From Methanothermobacter thermautotrophicus (GTDB lineage Archaea > Methanobacteriota > Methanobacteria > Methanobacteriales > Methanothermobacteraceae): a stretch of 64,000 bases of DNA. Below the pieces are notes generated by a model. That model ran no database searches and had not been told where the DNA came from. It was given only the letters and a program-made list of their open reading frames with translations. Positions within the stretch are counted from its first letter, which is position 1, and every line of letters starts with the position of its first letter. Positions 19,641-30,135 of the stretch are shown here, piece by piece. The stretch is taken from assembly GCF_014889545.1 (NCBI RefSeq), contig NZ_QKOF01000005.1, positions 279,350 to 343,349 on the forward strand. Direction: 5' to 3'. The translations under genes were made by a program, and so were the position numbers.

Positions 19641-19958
19641 CTACTCCCATGCTATCTTAAGGAGTACAATTAAAGCTGCGAGCTGGCATAGATTAACACT
19701 CAGAACAGGAAATCCGATCCCATGTCCCCTGAATCCCTCACGGGTCACCATGAACACTATGAATATTGTGTTCTGCAATATCAGGAGTACGGTGAAGGCC
19801 ACAAGTCCCAGAGTGAAGCTGGACTTTATCCTCCTGTATCCTGAAAGATAAATTCCGAGAAGTATCAGGAGAAGAAACACGTTCAAAAGCCCCACAATGA
19901 TGGCCAGAAATGTGAAGTTCTGGTCCTGGATGAAATCATGTGCACCCCTTCCCCTCAT
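19641..19958 (-). CDS. Small membrane protein, co-transcribed with an HTH regulator
   Basis: The 105-residue protein has three hydrophobic segments (about residues 17-39, 49-70 and 84-103) and no recognised domain. Its ATG overlaps the stop of the HTH gene in an ATGA junction and follows AGGTGTGTGA, so the two are translationally coupled. A membrane sensor that modulates the HTH protein is a common arrangement in archaea, but the function here is unknown. Confidence 0.75.
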   Translation of the reverse strand: MRGRGAHDFIQDQNFTFLAIIVGLLNVFLLLILLGIYLSGYRRIKSSFTLGLVAFTVLLILQNTIFIVFMVTREGFRGHGIGFPVLSVNLCQLAALIVLLKIAWE

Positions 19959-20239
19959 TCACACACCTCGATTCTGTTCCATATCTCCTCAAAGAGGGGA
20001 TAATTCTCCTCCATCATATCTGAAAGAAAGTACATTCTACCGTACCTCTCCCCTGAGGATACTATGATCTTATTCTTCTCAAGGACCCTCAGATGATGCT
20101 GAACTGTCTTATAGTCAAGTCCAAGGGCCTCTGCTAACTGGTTGTTATTATATGGCCTCTCATGCAGCATACTGATTATCCTCGCACGGTTATGTCCTCC
20201 TCTTGTAGCTGCAAGAAGCCACCATAACAACCTCTTCAT
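19955..20239 (-). CDS. Winged-helix transcriptional regulator (ArsR-like)
   Basis: From ATG 20239 the protein is 94 residues. The core NNNQLAEALGLDYKTVQHHL (about residues 31-50) followed by RVLEKNKIIVSSGERYGRMYFLSD is a winged helix-turn-helix of the archaeal ArsR-like class. A GTG at 20293 preceded by GAGGTAACC would add 18 residues and cannot be excluded. It is coupled to the downstream membrane protein and lies 170 bp after the paired His-rich membrane genes on the same strand. DNA target and signal are unknown. Confidence 0.8.
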   Translation of the reverse strand: MKRLLWWLLAATRGGHNRARIISMLHERPYNNNQLAEALGLDYKTVQHHLRVLEKNKIIVSSGERYGRMYFLSDMMEENYPLFEEIWNRIEVCE

Positions 20240-20463
20240 AGAGACCACATTCAGAATCCTGTATAGGATTATGGTGGTCCCCCAAGATATCACTTTAGGT
20301 TACCTCGGTCATAGAGTCCTCTGGATCTGCATGTGGTCGGAGAAGCTCCAGATATCCTCAGGTTACCATCGGTCCCTGAGAGAGGAGCATCTTGATATCC
20401 CCTCAAACCGGGAGGAACTGTTCTCATCGGCATTAATTACATCAGCAGATACAAATGCGTGGC

Positions 20464-21147
20464 CTAAGGAGATGAGATCTTATTTTTGATGTGCCTGAAA
20501 ATCCCCCTGAATTGCTTCCAGTAGATGTGTATATGGATTAATGTCCCTATGACCATGAGAATGGCCAGTTCTGCGTGCCAGTAGGTAACTGATGGATTCA
20601 GAGCCGTCTTTATGCCTAGACGTATGAATAGTAGAAGTAGAACCCCCGTAACTCCAGTCCCGGCATATCCAGCTGTAATTATAACATTCCAGATCCTCCT
20701 GTACATCGATTTCCGGATAAGGCCGCTCCTCAGGAGGTAGAGTGTAACCATGTAAGCCGCTGTTAGGATGAGGCTCAGGGGTATCATATGATAATCTGCA
20801 GGGGTTTCATCAGCTGGTGGGGGCTGAAGTGTTTCCTCTGGAGTATCCACACCTCCACTGTGACCCGCCCCATTACCTGAATCTTCTGCCACTTGGAAAT
20901 CCTCTGAGTTGCTCTGGTCATTAGAAGCATCCTGAGATGTATCCTCAGCTGTGCTGTAGTCTGTGGTTGACTGTGAAAGGTCACATATCCCGTCCCCGTT
21001 AAGATCTGTGAACCTGGGGCACTGTCCAGGGTAGGGGTCATTCACAAGTCCATAGGGACAGGATGCAGCGCATGCCACGTCAGCCACCATGATGCCTGCA
21101 AAGGGTAACACGCCTGTTAGAGTCCTTAAAATTCTCCTGATCCTCAT
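20464..21147 (-). CDS. Membrane protein with calcium-binding-like ectodomain and His-bearing bundle
   Basis: The 227-residue protein has an N-terminal signal or anchor (about 1-27), then a short ectodomain with CPYGLVNDPYPGQCPRF and DLNGDGICDLS; the latter looks like an EF-hand or thrombospondin type 3 calcium loop. A Ser/Asp/Glu-rich low-complexity linker (about 60-115) follows, then three membrane segments ending in YWHAELAILMVIGTLIHIHIYWK with histidines on a WH...HxH pattern suited to b-type heme. The membrane part is paralogous to the upstream gene, with which it overlaps by four bases. It resembles DUF4405-type cytochrome-like proteins. Redox function is inference. Confidence 0.75.
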   Translation of the reverse strand: MRIRRILRTLTGVLPFAGIMVADVACAASCPYGLVNDPYPGQCPRFTDLNGDGICDLSQSTTDYSTAEDTSQDASNDQSNSEDFQVAEDSGNGAGHSGGVDTPEETLQPPPADETPADYHMIPLSLILTAAYMVTLYLLRSGLIRKSMYRRIWNVIITAGYAGTGVTGVLLLLFIRLGIKTALNPSVTYWHAELAILMVIGTLIHIHIYWKQFRGIFRHIKNKISSP

Positions 21148-21458
21148 GTTCTCATCCCCATAATTCTCCTCAAACTCCCCCTGTAGCAGTGAAAGTGAAA
21201 AATCGTGAGGGGTATGAGGGCAATCCCGGCCTCCACATGCCAGTATAGGAGTTGAGGGTTAATATAGAGCTTCACACCAGCTTCAGTGAGCAGCATGAGG
21301 ATGAAGCCCCCAATTCCTGATATCATAAATGCCAGCAGTATCCCGAGGTTCCAGAGATCCACATGAAAAGCTCTGCGCATGAAACCCGCCCTGTAGATTA
21401 AATAGGTGGCCATATAAAGCCCCGTGACGGGTATTGCGGGTAAAATACTGTATCCCAT
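21144..21458 (-). CDS. Membrane protein paralogous to its neighbour, His-bearing bundle
   Basis: The 104-residue protein is almost entirely membrane-embedded, with segments at about 5-22, 36-57 and 72-90. It ends with YWHVEAGIALIPLTIFHFHCY, the same WH...HxH pattern and topology as the C-terminal half of the following gene, which points to duplication and possibly a heterodimer. It starts at an ATG after GGTGATAATTGA and overlaps the next gene by an ATGA junction. Heme ligation and electron transfer are plausible but unproven. Confidence 0.72.
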   Translation of the reverse strand: MGYSILPAIPVTGLYMATYLIYRAGFMRRAFHVDLWNLGILLAFMISGIGGFILMLLTEAGVKLYINPQLLYWHVEAGIALIPLTIFHFHCYRGSLRRIMGMRT

Positions 21459-21674
21459 TCAATTATCACCTTTAAGTTCTCTTTATAAGTGGATGGGTGA
21501 GCCTCCTAAAAGAATTTTTTCCGTATTTATACCCAGATTTCAACCAGATTCGCCTGGAAATAGATACTGAGAATCAATGGTGCATATTATCACGGCCATA
21601 AAATAAGGAATACCCATCCTGATGGATGGCTTTGAATAAAAAAGGTTCTTGAATTTAAAAATCAGTTCCTATCT

Positions 21675-22451
21675 CTAATCAAGCCAGCCCTCCATTGATT
21701 CGTGGTTTGCTGTACAGTCCAGTGATATGGGGGTTATGGTGGCAGTATTTTCTGCCTTAAGTGTGTGGACGTCTGTACCGGGTAGGTCTGTGCCTGCAGG
21801 GTCACCATCTATCCAGTAATAGGGGCGTCCTCGGGGATCCAGCCTTTTCTTTATGTGAACATTGTACATCCGGTCCCCCAGCCTCGTGAGCCTTATCTCA
21901 TCGCTCGCTGGATGAGAGGGTACATTAAGGTTCAGGAAGTCAACACCCTCAGGAAGTCCCTTTCTGAGAATCCTCGATGCAACCCTCCCTGTGAGTTCAG
22001 ATGCCATTGAAAAGTCGACGTCAACATGGCCGTCATGGAACTTGATATCACCTCGCCTCACCTGGAGCGAAACTGCGAGGGATGGCACTCCATGCACAGC
22101 AGCCTCCATTGCCGCACCTATTGTCCCTGATGTCGTTAGTTCTGATTTGCCAAGGTTCTCGCCCATATTTATCCCTGATATCACGAGGTCAGGCCTTTCA
22201 TCCATGAGCTCGAATATCCCTATGATAACAGCGTCGGTGGGTGTCCCTGAAACAGCGTAGGCCTCTGATCCATCCCTGAGGGTGACCTCAGTTACCCTCA
22301 CAGGTTCAAAGAGTGTCAGGGCATGGCCTATCCCGCTCTGCTGCGTGGCGGGGGCAACTATGATCGTCTCCCCAAGGTCCTCAACGGCCCTTCTTGCTGC
22401 AAGGATGCCTGAAGAATTAACTCCATCGTCATTTGTTATAAGAATCTTCAT
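21675..22451 (-). CDS. surE: 5'/3'-nucleotidase SurE
   Basis: The 258-residue phosphatase starts MKILITNDDGVNSSGI; the Asp-Asp pair (residues 8-9), Ser in TQQSGIGHALT (near 41) and Asn in SGINMGENLG (near 96) form the metal site of SurE enzymes, which dephosphorylate nucleoside monophosphates. Length is typical. The gene stands alone with 216 bp downstream and 244 bp upstream without a recognisable gene. It ends at 21675, away from the membrane-protein pair. Confidence 0.96.
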   Translation of the reverse strand: MKILITNDDGVNSSGILAARRAVEDLGETIIVAPATQQSGIGHALTLFEPVRVTEVTLRDGSEAYAVSGTPTDAVIIGIFELMDERPDLVISGINMGENLGKSELTTSGTIGAAMEAAVHGVPSLAVSLQVRRGDIKFHDGHVDVDFSMASELTGRVASRILRKGLPEGVDFLNLNVPSHPASDEIRLTRLGDRMYNVHIKKRLDPRGRPYYWIDGDPAGTDLPGTDVHTLKAENTATITPISLDCTANHESMEGWLD

Positions 22452-22704
22452 TGCTAATCATTTCCTCCCTAGACTAAAGATAATCTTCAATCATCATCTT
22501 CTCTCCTATTGACTAAAAGGCTGATAATAGTCCTCATCAAGCTCAATTATGGTAATCATCAGGTTTCTCTTCTTCTATGGATCCTGAAAACTGATGGTTA
22601 ATCTTCATCGGAATCATCTCTATCTTTTTATAGTCCTTTATATCAAATTTTAAGTATATGTTATAACATAGCTCTATTAAGTCTAACCCCGGCAGGTGGA
22701 AGAA

Positions 22705-23472
22705 TTGAAGAAACAGAAACTGGTGGATTTTATTGCCAAGGTCATGGAGGATTCCGGTTTTAAGGTTTACAAGGACTTCAGGACCTCCCAGCATATAGTG
22801 GATATATACGGGATTCTTCCAACCGCCCTCGGGGATATCGGGGTTGTTGTTGCCTGTAAAAATTATGATGAAAACTGGAAGGTTGGAATGGATGTCCTTA
22901 AGGAAATGGAGATGGCTGCAAAGACCCTCAAGGCGTCCAAGGTAGTGATTGTTACGACATCTGATTTCTCATCCCAGGCAAGGAATTATGCTGTGAAGAG
23001 AAACATGAAACTCATAGACAGGAATTGTCTTATACGTATTGCAGAGGAATTCTCAAAGAAAATACAGGCCCCTGAAGATGAGGATGAGGATGAGGATGAG
23101 GAGTACTATGATGAGGAAGAGGTCGAGGTCTACAACCCCCCCTCAAACATCTTCCACACCCGCCCGGGGAGGGGGGTTCTCTCAAGAAAAGAGAAGCGGG
23201 CCCCTGTGGCCCCCATTATAAGGGGGCTGATGCAGAACACCATAATACTGATCCTCACCGTTGTTGCAGTCTCATTCATCATTGCAACACTGCTGCAGAT
23301 TGCGGCTGGACTCGGGACAAGCCTCACAGGTGTTTTGAAACTGATGATTGCAGCAGCCCTATCCTATGGTATACCCTACCTTGTGGAGGAGGATGGTGCT
23401 GTTGTAATGATAAAGGGTACTATAGTGTTTTTCAGTTCTCTCCTTCTCCTGGTTATCCTGATACTGATCTAA
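22705..23472 (+). CDS. Membrane-anchored Mrr-like nuclease-fold protein
   Basis: The 255-residue protein has an N-terminal restriction-endonuclease-like (Mrr) domain. The metal/catalytic pattern is recognisable: HIVDIYGILPTALGDIGVVVACKNY (residues about 29-53, shown here in one stretch only by position) gives Asp and then ACK at the usual D...QxK position. A very acidic linker (about 115-135) and basic stretch lead to three or four membrane segments (about 170-255). The start is either TTG 22705, six bases after AGGTG, or GTG 22696, which overlaps that motif. Membrane anchoring is unusual for a defence nuclease, and the role is unknown. Confidence 0.75.
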   Translation: MKKQKLVDFIAKVMEDSGFKVYKDFRTSQHIVDIYGILPTALGDIGVVVACKNYDENWKVGMDVLKEMEMAAKTLKASKVVIVTTSDFSSQARNYAVKRNMKLIDRNCLIRIAEEFSKKIQAPEDEDEDEDEEYYDEEEVEVYNPPSNIFHTRPGRGVLSRKEKRAPVAPIIRGLMQNTIILILTVVAVSFIIATLLQIAAGLGTSLTGVLKLMIAAALSYGIPYLVEEDGAVVMIKGTIVFFSSLLLLVILILI

Positions 23473-23578
23473 TCCCTCCATAAAATAAGCAATGCAATGC
23501 GCAAAAAATAGAAAAAGAGCTTAAACCTCAGCATAGACCTGAACAAATGTCCCTCATCAAAAAAATAAATTTTTTGGG

Positions 23579-24199
23579 TTATCTTCTTGAGATAACCATT
23601 CCTGTTCCAAGGATACCTATTCCAAGGACGAGTAACCCTGCCCCTGCGCCTGTATCCTGCATTGGAACCTTACCTGCTTCAGCTTCCGGGGCCCCCTGAG
23701 ATTCCTTTATGGTTATTGTTGCTGTGTCATTGTTGTTTGTAACGTTGAGGTCTGGCTGGTCACCTGTGATGGTCGCCGTGAACTGTGCGGTTCCCGGTGC
23801 CGTGGCCCTCTGATGCACGACAAGTCTGTAAACTGCTCCCACAGGGAGATTCCCTATGGTCCACGTGCTGGTTAAAGGGTCGTAGGATGGATCGTTATAG
23901 AGCCATGTTGCCCCATTGTCCCATGAAACCTCATGCTCAAGGTACTCAAAGGGATACTGACTGCTCCTTGTTATATCAACCTTCCCCCAGTTGCATTTGT
24001 GGGGCCAAGATTGGTAACTGCAACTCCCTCGAAGACCTCATCACCAACGCTGGCAGTGTTTATAACGTTTTTCATCGAGATCAAGGTATTCTGCATCCAC
24101 TGCAAGATCCGAATTTACCTGTAGATTGTCATCAGTTTCCTGGGCAGTTGCTGCTCCCATTGAAAGGAAAATCATGGCAGCCAAAAGAAGTCTGTACAT
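23579..24199 (-). pseudogene. Frame-disrupted secreted surface protein (DUF11/CARDB-like, C-terminal anchor)
   Basis: The reading frame starts at ATG 24199 after GGGGTGAAGAA and encodes a signal peptide (RLLLAAMIFLSMGAATA) and about 45 more residues before stopping early. A +1 shift in a five-A run (plus-strand T-run 24068-24072) restores a good frame (VINTASVGDEVFEGVAVTN), and a second shift in a five-G run (plus-strand C-run 23984-23988) restores the original frame. It then continues as KVDITRSSQYPFEYLE through a DUF11/CARDB-like beta domain to a C-terminal anchor ending GTGMVISRR. The total length is a multiple of three, so the two indels cancel. This is either decay, phase variation or two sequencing errors. 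Confidence 0.75.
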
Positions 24200-24419
24200 T
24201 TCTTCACCCCCCCCAATAACATGAAAAATAAATTCCCATGTTTATTTACTGCATATCTTCCATTTATAATAAATATTGTGTGGCGGATATTCAAAAGCCG
24301 GGTCTATGGCAGTACCTTAATGAGCAATCCCACACAGACCCCTTTTTATGAACCATGAAAAGAAATGATGGTTACTGAAGTTCAGTAGATTAAGTGCCTC
24401 TTAAAAATGAGAAATCCAG

Positions 24420-24491
<72 letters not shown>

Positions 24492-24513
24492 CTGCTGATC
24501 CCCAGAAAATCAA

Positions 24514-24586
<73 letters not shown>

Positions 24587-24610
24587 CAGTGTGACTTTAA
24601 ATTTTCACAG

Positions 24611-24618
24611 TATATAAA
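24611..24618 (-). promoter_or_regulatory. TATA box for the tRNA-Val pair
   Basis: The minus strand reads TTTATATA here, centred about 29 nt upstream of the 5' end of tRNA-Val(TAC). This is the expected spacing for an archaeal promoter starting at the tRNA. Confidence 0.7.
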
Positions 24619-24640
24619 GTTTTCCGGTTATGGAGAGCAT

Positions 24641-24648
24641 TATATAAA
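24641..24648 (+). promoter_or_regulatory. TATA box for ilvE
   Basis: TATATAAA, about 46-53 nt upstream of the ilvE ATG. Transcription would start near 24668-24672 and leave a leader of about 25 nt containing the GAGGT site. Confidence 0.6.
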
Positions 24649-24693
24649 CCTTAGAGTATAACCTATCCTAGTAAATCATCCGAGGTTATTCTC

Positions 24694-25614
24694 ATGTCAT
24701 GCGAAGCCAGTGGAAAGATATGGTTCAACGGTGAAATGGTTGAATGGGAGGAAGCCACCGTCCACATACTCTCACATGTTGTGCACTATGGTTCATCAGT
24801 CTTTGAGGGAATAAGGTGCTACAGGAACAGTAAGGGGTCAGCCATCTTCCGTTTGCGGGAGCATGTTAAACGCCTTTTTGATTCTGCCAGGATATACAGG
24901 ATGGAAATACCCTACAGCCAGAAGCAGATATGTGATGCCATAGTTGAGACCGTGAAGGAGAACGGACTTGAGGAGTGCTATATAAGGCCCGTGGTATTCA
25001 GGGGGTACGGTGAGATGGGTGTTCACCCGGTGAACTGCCCCGTGGAGGTTGCTGTGGCTGCCTGGGAATGGGGGGCCTATCTGGGTGCAGAGGCCCTTGA
25101 GGTTGGAGTTGATGCTGGTGTTTCAACCTGGAGGAGGATGGCCCCAAATACCATGCCCAACATGGCAAAGGCCGGTGGGAACTATCTTAACTCACAGCTT
25201 GCCAAGATGGAGGCCTTCAGGCATGGATATGACGAGGCCATAATGCTGGACTATCATGGATACATAAGTGAGGGTAGCGGTGAGAACATATTCATCGTCA
25301 GTGATGGTGAAGTTTACACCCCTCCTCTCTCATCATCACTTCTGAGGGGGATAACAAGGGACTCTGTAATAAAGATAGCCAGGGCCGAGGGTGTTACTGT
25401 GCATGAGGAACCCATAACCAGAGAGATGCTCTACATTGCAGACGAGGCCTTCTTCACCGGCACGGCCGCAGAGATAACACCCATCAGGTCAGTTGATGGT
25501 ATAGAGATAGGTGCCGGGCGAAGGGGTCCTGTGACAGAGCTGCTGCAGGATGAGTTCTTCAAAATAATCAGGGCTGAAACAGAGGACAGCTTCGGATGGC
25601 TAACCTACATCTGA
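24694..25614 (+). CDS. ilvE: Branched-chain amino acid aminotransferase
   Basis: The 306-residue class IV PLP aminotransferase performs the last step of valine, leucine and isoleucine synthesis. It begins with [21 protein letters not shown] and contains [11 protein letters not shown] (near 32-42). The catalytic lysine is in [16 protein letters not shown] (near 155), and [13 protein letters not shown] and [15 protein letters not shown] further on form the PLP-phosphate and substrate sites. Length and motifs match IlvE rather than D-amino-acid transaminase or aminodeoxychorismate lyase. It stands alone after the tRNA pair, away from the other ilv genes. Confidence 0.95.
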   Translation: MSCEASGKIWFNGEMVEWEEATVHILSHVVHYGSSVFEGIRCYRNSKGSAIFRLREHVKRLFDSARIYRMEIPYSQKQICDAIVETVKENGLEECYIRPVVFRGYGEMGVHPVNCPVEVAVAAWEWGAYLGAEALEVGVDAGVSTWRRMAPNTMPNMAKAGGNYLNSQLAKMEAFRHGYDEAIMLDYHGYISEGSGENIFIVSDGEVYTPPLSSSLLRGITRDSVIKIARAEGVTVHEEPITREMLYIADEAFFTGTAAEITPIRSVDGIEIGAGRRGPVTELLQDEFFKIIRAETEDSFGWLTYI

Positions 25615-25633
25615 ATACCTCGGATTATAAGTG

Positions 25634-25647
25634 ATAACTTATAAGTT
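25634..25647. repeat. Palindrome TAACTTATAAGTTA upstream of uppP
   Basis: A perfect 14-bp palindrome that lies 21-34 nt before the uppP ATG and 20 bp after ilvE. It contains both orientations of the TTATAAGTTA unit found upstream of parA and in the palindrome at 33708-33737. It may include the uppP TATA box. Confidence 0.6.
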
Positions 25648-25667
25648 AAAAGTTAAAGGTGATGTTC

Positions 25668-26498
25668 ATGGACGTCTTTCAGGCCATAATCATTGGAACA
25701 GTGCAGGGTTTGACTGAATTCCTGCCAGTAAGTAGCTCAGCCCACCTGGTGCTGGTGCCGGAGCTGATGGGTGTTAGCTCCAGCCTCGCATTCGACACAG
25801 TGCTTCATGTGGGAACACTTGTGGCTGTCGCTGGATACTTCTGGAATGACATAGTTCACATGGTGGGGGCATTCCTCTCAAGTCTGGGGGACATCCCTTC
25901 AGGCAGATTCAGGAGTGGAATCAGAGAGGACCCCTTCAAGAGGCTTGCCTGGATGGTGATCATTGGTACCGTGCCGGCGGGCCTTGCTGGTGTACTGTTC
26001 AAGGACTTCTTTGAATCCCTATTCAGCAGTTTAACCGCTGTAGGGTTCTTCCTTCTGGTCACAGGCTTTCTGCTCTGGGGATCAGAGAAGATCAGCAGAC
26101 GTGTGAAGGAAAGGCTGCCAGTTGAGAAACTGGGTGTCAGGGAGTCACTGCTTATAGGGTGTGCACAGGCCCTTGCAATAGCCCCCGGCATATCACGTTC
26201 AGGTGCAACCATATCCGCGGGCCTGTTTCTTGGATTTGATAGGGAGCTTGCAGCAAGGTACAGCTTCCTCCTGTCCATACCTGCGATACTGGGGGCCGCC
26301 CTCATCCAGGTTAAGGACATTGGAGCCGGCATGGACCTCCTGGGTGCAAGTATAGTTGCAGGATTTGCTGCGGCGGCTGTATCAGGTTACATTGCCATAA
26401 AGTTCTTCCTTAAGCTCATAAAGGAGAGGGACCTCTACATATTCGCCTACTACTGCTGGGCACTCGGTGTCCTTATCCTTGCAACCACCCTCATCTAA
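25668..26498 (+). CDS. uppP: Undecaprenyl-diphosphatase family protein (UppP/BacA)
   Basis: The 276-residue integral membrane phosphatase has about eight hydrophobic segments and both family signatures: GTVQGLTEFLPVSSSAHL (near residues 9-26) and ALAIAPGISRSGATISAG (near 167-184). In bacteria it recycles undecaprenyl diphosphate; in pseudomurein-walled methanogens a similar polyprenyl carrier is used for cell wall and glycoprotein synthesis. The ATG 25668 is four bases after GGTGAT; earlier in-frame GTG and ATG codons overlap that site. Confidence 0.93.
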   Translation: MDVFQAIIIGTVQGLTEFLPVSSSAHLVLVPELMGVSSSLAFDTVLHVGTLVAVAGYFWNDIVHMVGAFLSSLGDIPSGRFRSGIREDPFKRLAWMVIIGTVPAGLAGVLFKDFFESLFSSLTAVGFFLLVTGFLLWGSEKISRRVKERLPVEKLGVRESLLIGCAQALAIAPGISRSGATISAGLFLGFDRELAARYSFLLSIPAILGAALIQVKDIGAGMDLLGASIVAGFAAAAVSGYIAIKFFLKLIKERDLYIFAYYCWALGVLILATTLI

Positions 26499-26642
26499 AG
26501 AGGAGGATACCTGCAGTCGTCAACATGGCGAACTGCATCTATTTTATTTAAAAATTCAAGCTGGTCATTTGTTAAATCATTGTATCAAACTAATTCACCT
26601 TAATGCGTTTAAAAACTTGATACCTACATTTATGAGTAAAAA

Positions 26643-27284
26643 TCATAGCTCCACAGCTGCTACATGGGTGTAGAAGTAGGTCCACGAGACAGGCCCATGG
26701 GTGAGGTTGTAAACCCACCAGGTGCTCCAGAAGACCTCCAGAATCGCCGCAATGGCGAATAAAAGTATTATCAGTGGTATGAGGAATGCAAGGTTCTCCC
26801 TGAGGGCTGTGACGATGGGTCCAGGGGATCTTTGCTGGATGGCCCCCAGGACTGATCTCACAAATACAAGGGCTGCCTGTAGTGAAAGGAGGCACCCTGT
26901 GACCTCAAGGTGCAGGTGCAGTGTTCCTGCATAGATCATGAGGCCCCTGACCCCCCAGCCCTCCAGAAGATTATGTAGAAGGGCCCCGGCAAGGATGAAG
27001 ATCTTGAGAACAGGATAAACTGTTGCCAGGGTGAAGATGAACACTGTAACCTGGGTTATGTTTGATATGAATACCCAGAGGGCAGTTGCAGAGAGGTAAT
27101 CTATGAACTGCTCCCTGAAACCAGGGAATGTGGAAAAGTGGACCACCATATCCCCTGTGAGGAACCCGTAGGCCAGTGATCTTCCCGAAGCATCCAGTAC
27201 AAAGCCAAGAAAATACAGTACCATTGCAAAGGCAAGGATTCCAGGGTGTGGGATGATCCCATCCCATCGGGACCCTGAAGTCAT
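26643..27284 (-). CDS. SpoIIM-like integral membrane protein
   Basis: The 213-residue protein has five or six hydrophobic segments. The pattern of FISNITQVTVFIFTLA, an aromatic/Gly-rich region and LHLHLEVTGCLLSLQAALVFV resembles the stage II sporulation protein M (DUF95) family, in which a P-H-G-x-x-E-like motif precedes a membrane helix; here it appears as LHLHLE. Archaeal SpoIIM-like proteins have no known function. It starts at ATG 27284 after GGAGGTTCCAG and lies 22 bp downstream of the CobT-like gene on the same strand. Confidence 0.65.
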   Translation of the reverse strand: MTSGSRWDGIIPHPGILAFAMVLYFLGFVLDASGRSLAYGFLTGDMVVHFSTFPGFREQFIDYLSATALWVFISNITQVTVFIFTLATVYPVLKIFILAGALLHNLLEGWGVRGLMIYAGTLHLHLEVTGCLLSLQAALVFVRSVLGAIQQRSPGPIVTALRENLAFLIPLIILLFAIAAILEVFWSTWWVYNLTHGPVSWTYFYTHVAAVEL

Positions 27285-27306
27285 CTGGAACCTCCATTAA
27301 AGTATT

Positions 27307-28380
27307 TCAGGCCAGTATTGTATTGCAGAGTTCCTCAATACGCTCCCTGACCATTTCAACGGGTACGCCATGGAGCAGTGCCAGGAGCATGGCGCCTCCG
27401 GCACCAACACCCTCCTTCACAGAGCCACTGAGGTACTCATGGAGGCCCCTGTGGGACGCAGCCCCGAAATCAGGGTCAACCGCATAGATGTCAATATCAC
27501 CTATCTGATCTGCTATCCTGTTTATATCAGAGGTGCTGTCCTCTGCAACAAATATGGTCGTTGCAATTGCAGTATCTGAAAAGTCGAATTCCGGGTCAAT
27601 GGCCTTCATAAGGGCGCAGACCGCTGTCATCTGGGTACCACCTGCGAGGGTCACCGGTACAGTGCTCCCCATGCATATCCCTGCAACAGCAGGTATCATG
27701 GGGTCCCCCACTGCCTCCACTGCCCTGAAGGGTTCCCTGCGACAGTCTCCCTTCTCGATTCCGGCATTACTGAGGCCTGCCATCACAACCTCCCTCTTGA
27801 GGTCGTGTGGGTTGTGGGGCATGCTGGCGCTGACCCTGAAATCAGCATCATAGCCCAGGGCCGTTAAAACACCCAGAGCGGTTGTTGTACCTGCCGGTGT
27901 GCTCTCACCAACCACGAGGTGCTCTGTGAGGCATGAAAGGGTTCTTCCAACCATCAAGCCCCTCTCATATATCCTTTCAGGATCAGAGACCGCCCTCCCC
28001 GTCCTTATATCACCCCCGGATTCAGAGTTGATGTTTATGTATGGGACGTCTGGTTTAACCGAGGCCCCGGCATCTGCCACCAGGAAGGGGACCTCCGCAA
28101 GTTCCAGGGCCACCTTGGTTATCACTGCTGGTGTGGGGGCTGCCTCCCCCTCCACTATGGTCTGGGGTATCTCAGGAAGACACCTTGGAGCATCATGAAC
28201 TATTAGTTCAACATCGGCTGCCGGAGTGTACTCTGTGAGTTCGGGGCTTGCCCCTGCCCCTGTTATTCCGGGGATTTTTGATGTCTCAGTTGTTGCAACG
28301 GCGCAGATGAAGAGGGCATCCCTGTCAGTAACACCTTCAAGGTAATCGCCTGAACCATAGATCTTCAGTCCATCAAACAT
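27307..28380 (-). CDS. CobT-like nicotinate mononucleotide phosphoribosyltransferase family protein
   Basis: The 357-residue protein belongs to the archaeal CobT-related family (TIGR00303/UPF0284 type), recognised by VGESTPAGTTTALGVLTALG, SASMPHNPHDLKREVV and the Gly-rich VTLAGGTQMTAVCALM. Such proteins are proposed to activate a lower-ligand base for cobalamin; the archaeal enzyme has not been assigned a base by sequence alone. The start ATG 28380 is six bases after AAAGGTGA; an ATG two codons earlier has no spacing. Several other corrinoid genes are in this window (cbiB, cbiG, cbiH, cbiX). It is divergent from the Kae1-Bud32 gene. Confidence 0.85.
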   Translation of the reverse strand: MFDGLKIYGSGDYLEGVTDRDALFICAVATTETSKIPGITGAGASPELTEYTPAADVELIVHDAPRCLPEIPQTIVEGEAAPTPAVITKVALELAEVPFLVADAGASVKPDVPYININSESGGDIRTGRAVSDPERIYERGLMVGRTLSCLTEHLVVGESTPAGTTTALGVLTALGYDADFRVSASMPHNPHDLKREVVMAGLSNAGIEKGDCRREPFRAVEAVGDPMIPAVAGICMGSTVPVTLAGGTQMTAVCALMKAIDPEFDFSDTAIATTIFVAEDSTSDINRIADQIGDIDIYAVDPDFGAASHRGLHEYLSGSVKEGVGAGGAMLLALLHGVPVEMVRERIEELCNTILA

Positions 28381-28473
28381 TTCCATTCACCTTTCCAACG
28401 ATACAATAGTTATAACCGGAGATACATAAATTAGTTACACTCCAAAGGAGCAGGCCCACAGGTGGTTAATTAA

Positions 28474-30078
<1,605 letters not shown>

Positions 30079-30135
30079 GGTTCAGAATTAGAGGCAACAC
30101 CCAAACCAATGAACAAGCCAACCTGGAGGTTCATC

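Noticed and set aside
20294..20463. Possible RNA gene or riboswitch upstream of the HTH gene
   Set aside because: No clear fold, conserved motif or promoter was visible by eye in this 170-bp gap.
22543..22608. Short minus-strand frame between surE and the Mrr-like gene
   Set aside because: About 20 codons, weak GATGAT signal and unremarkable sequence. Support is too poor to list as a gene.
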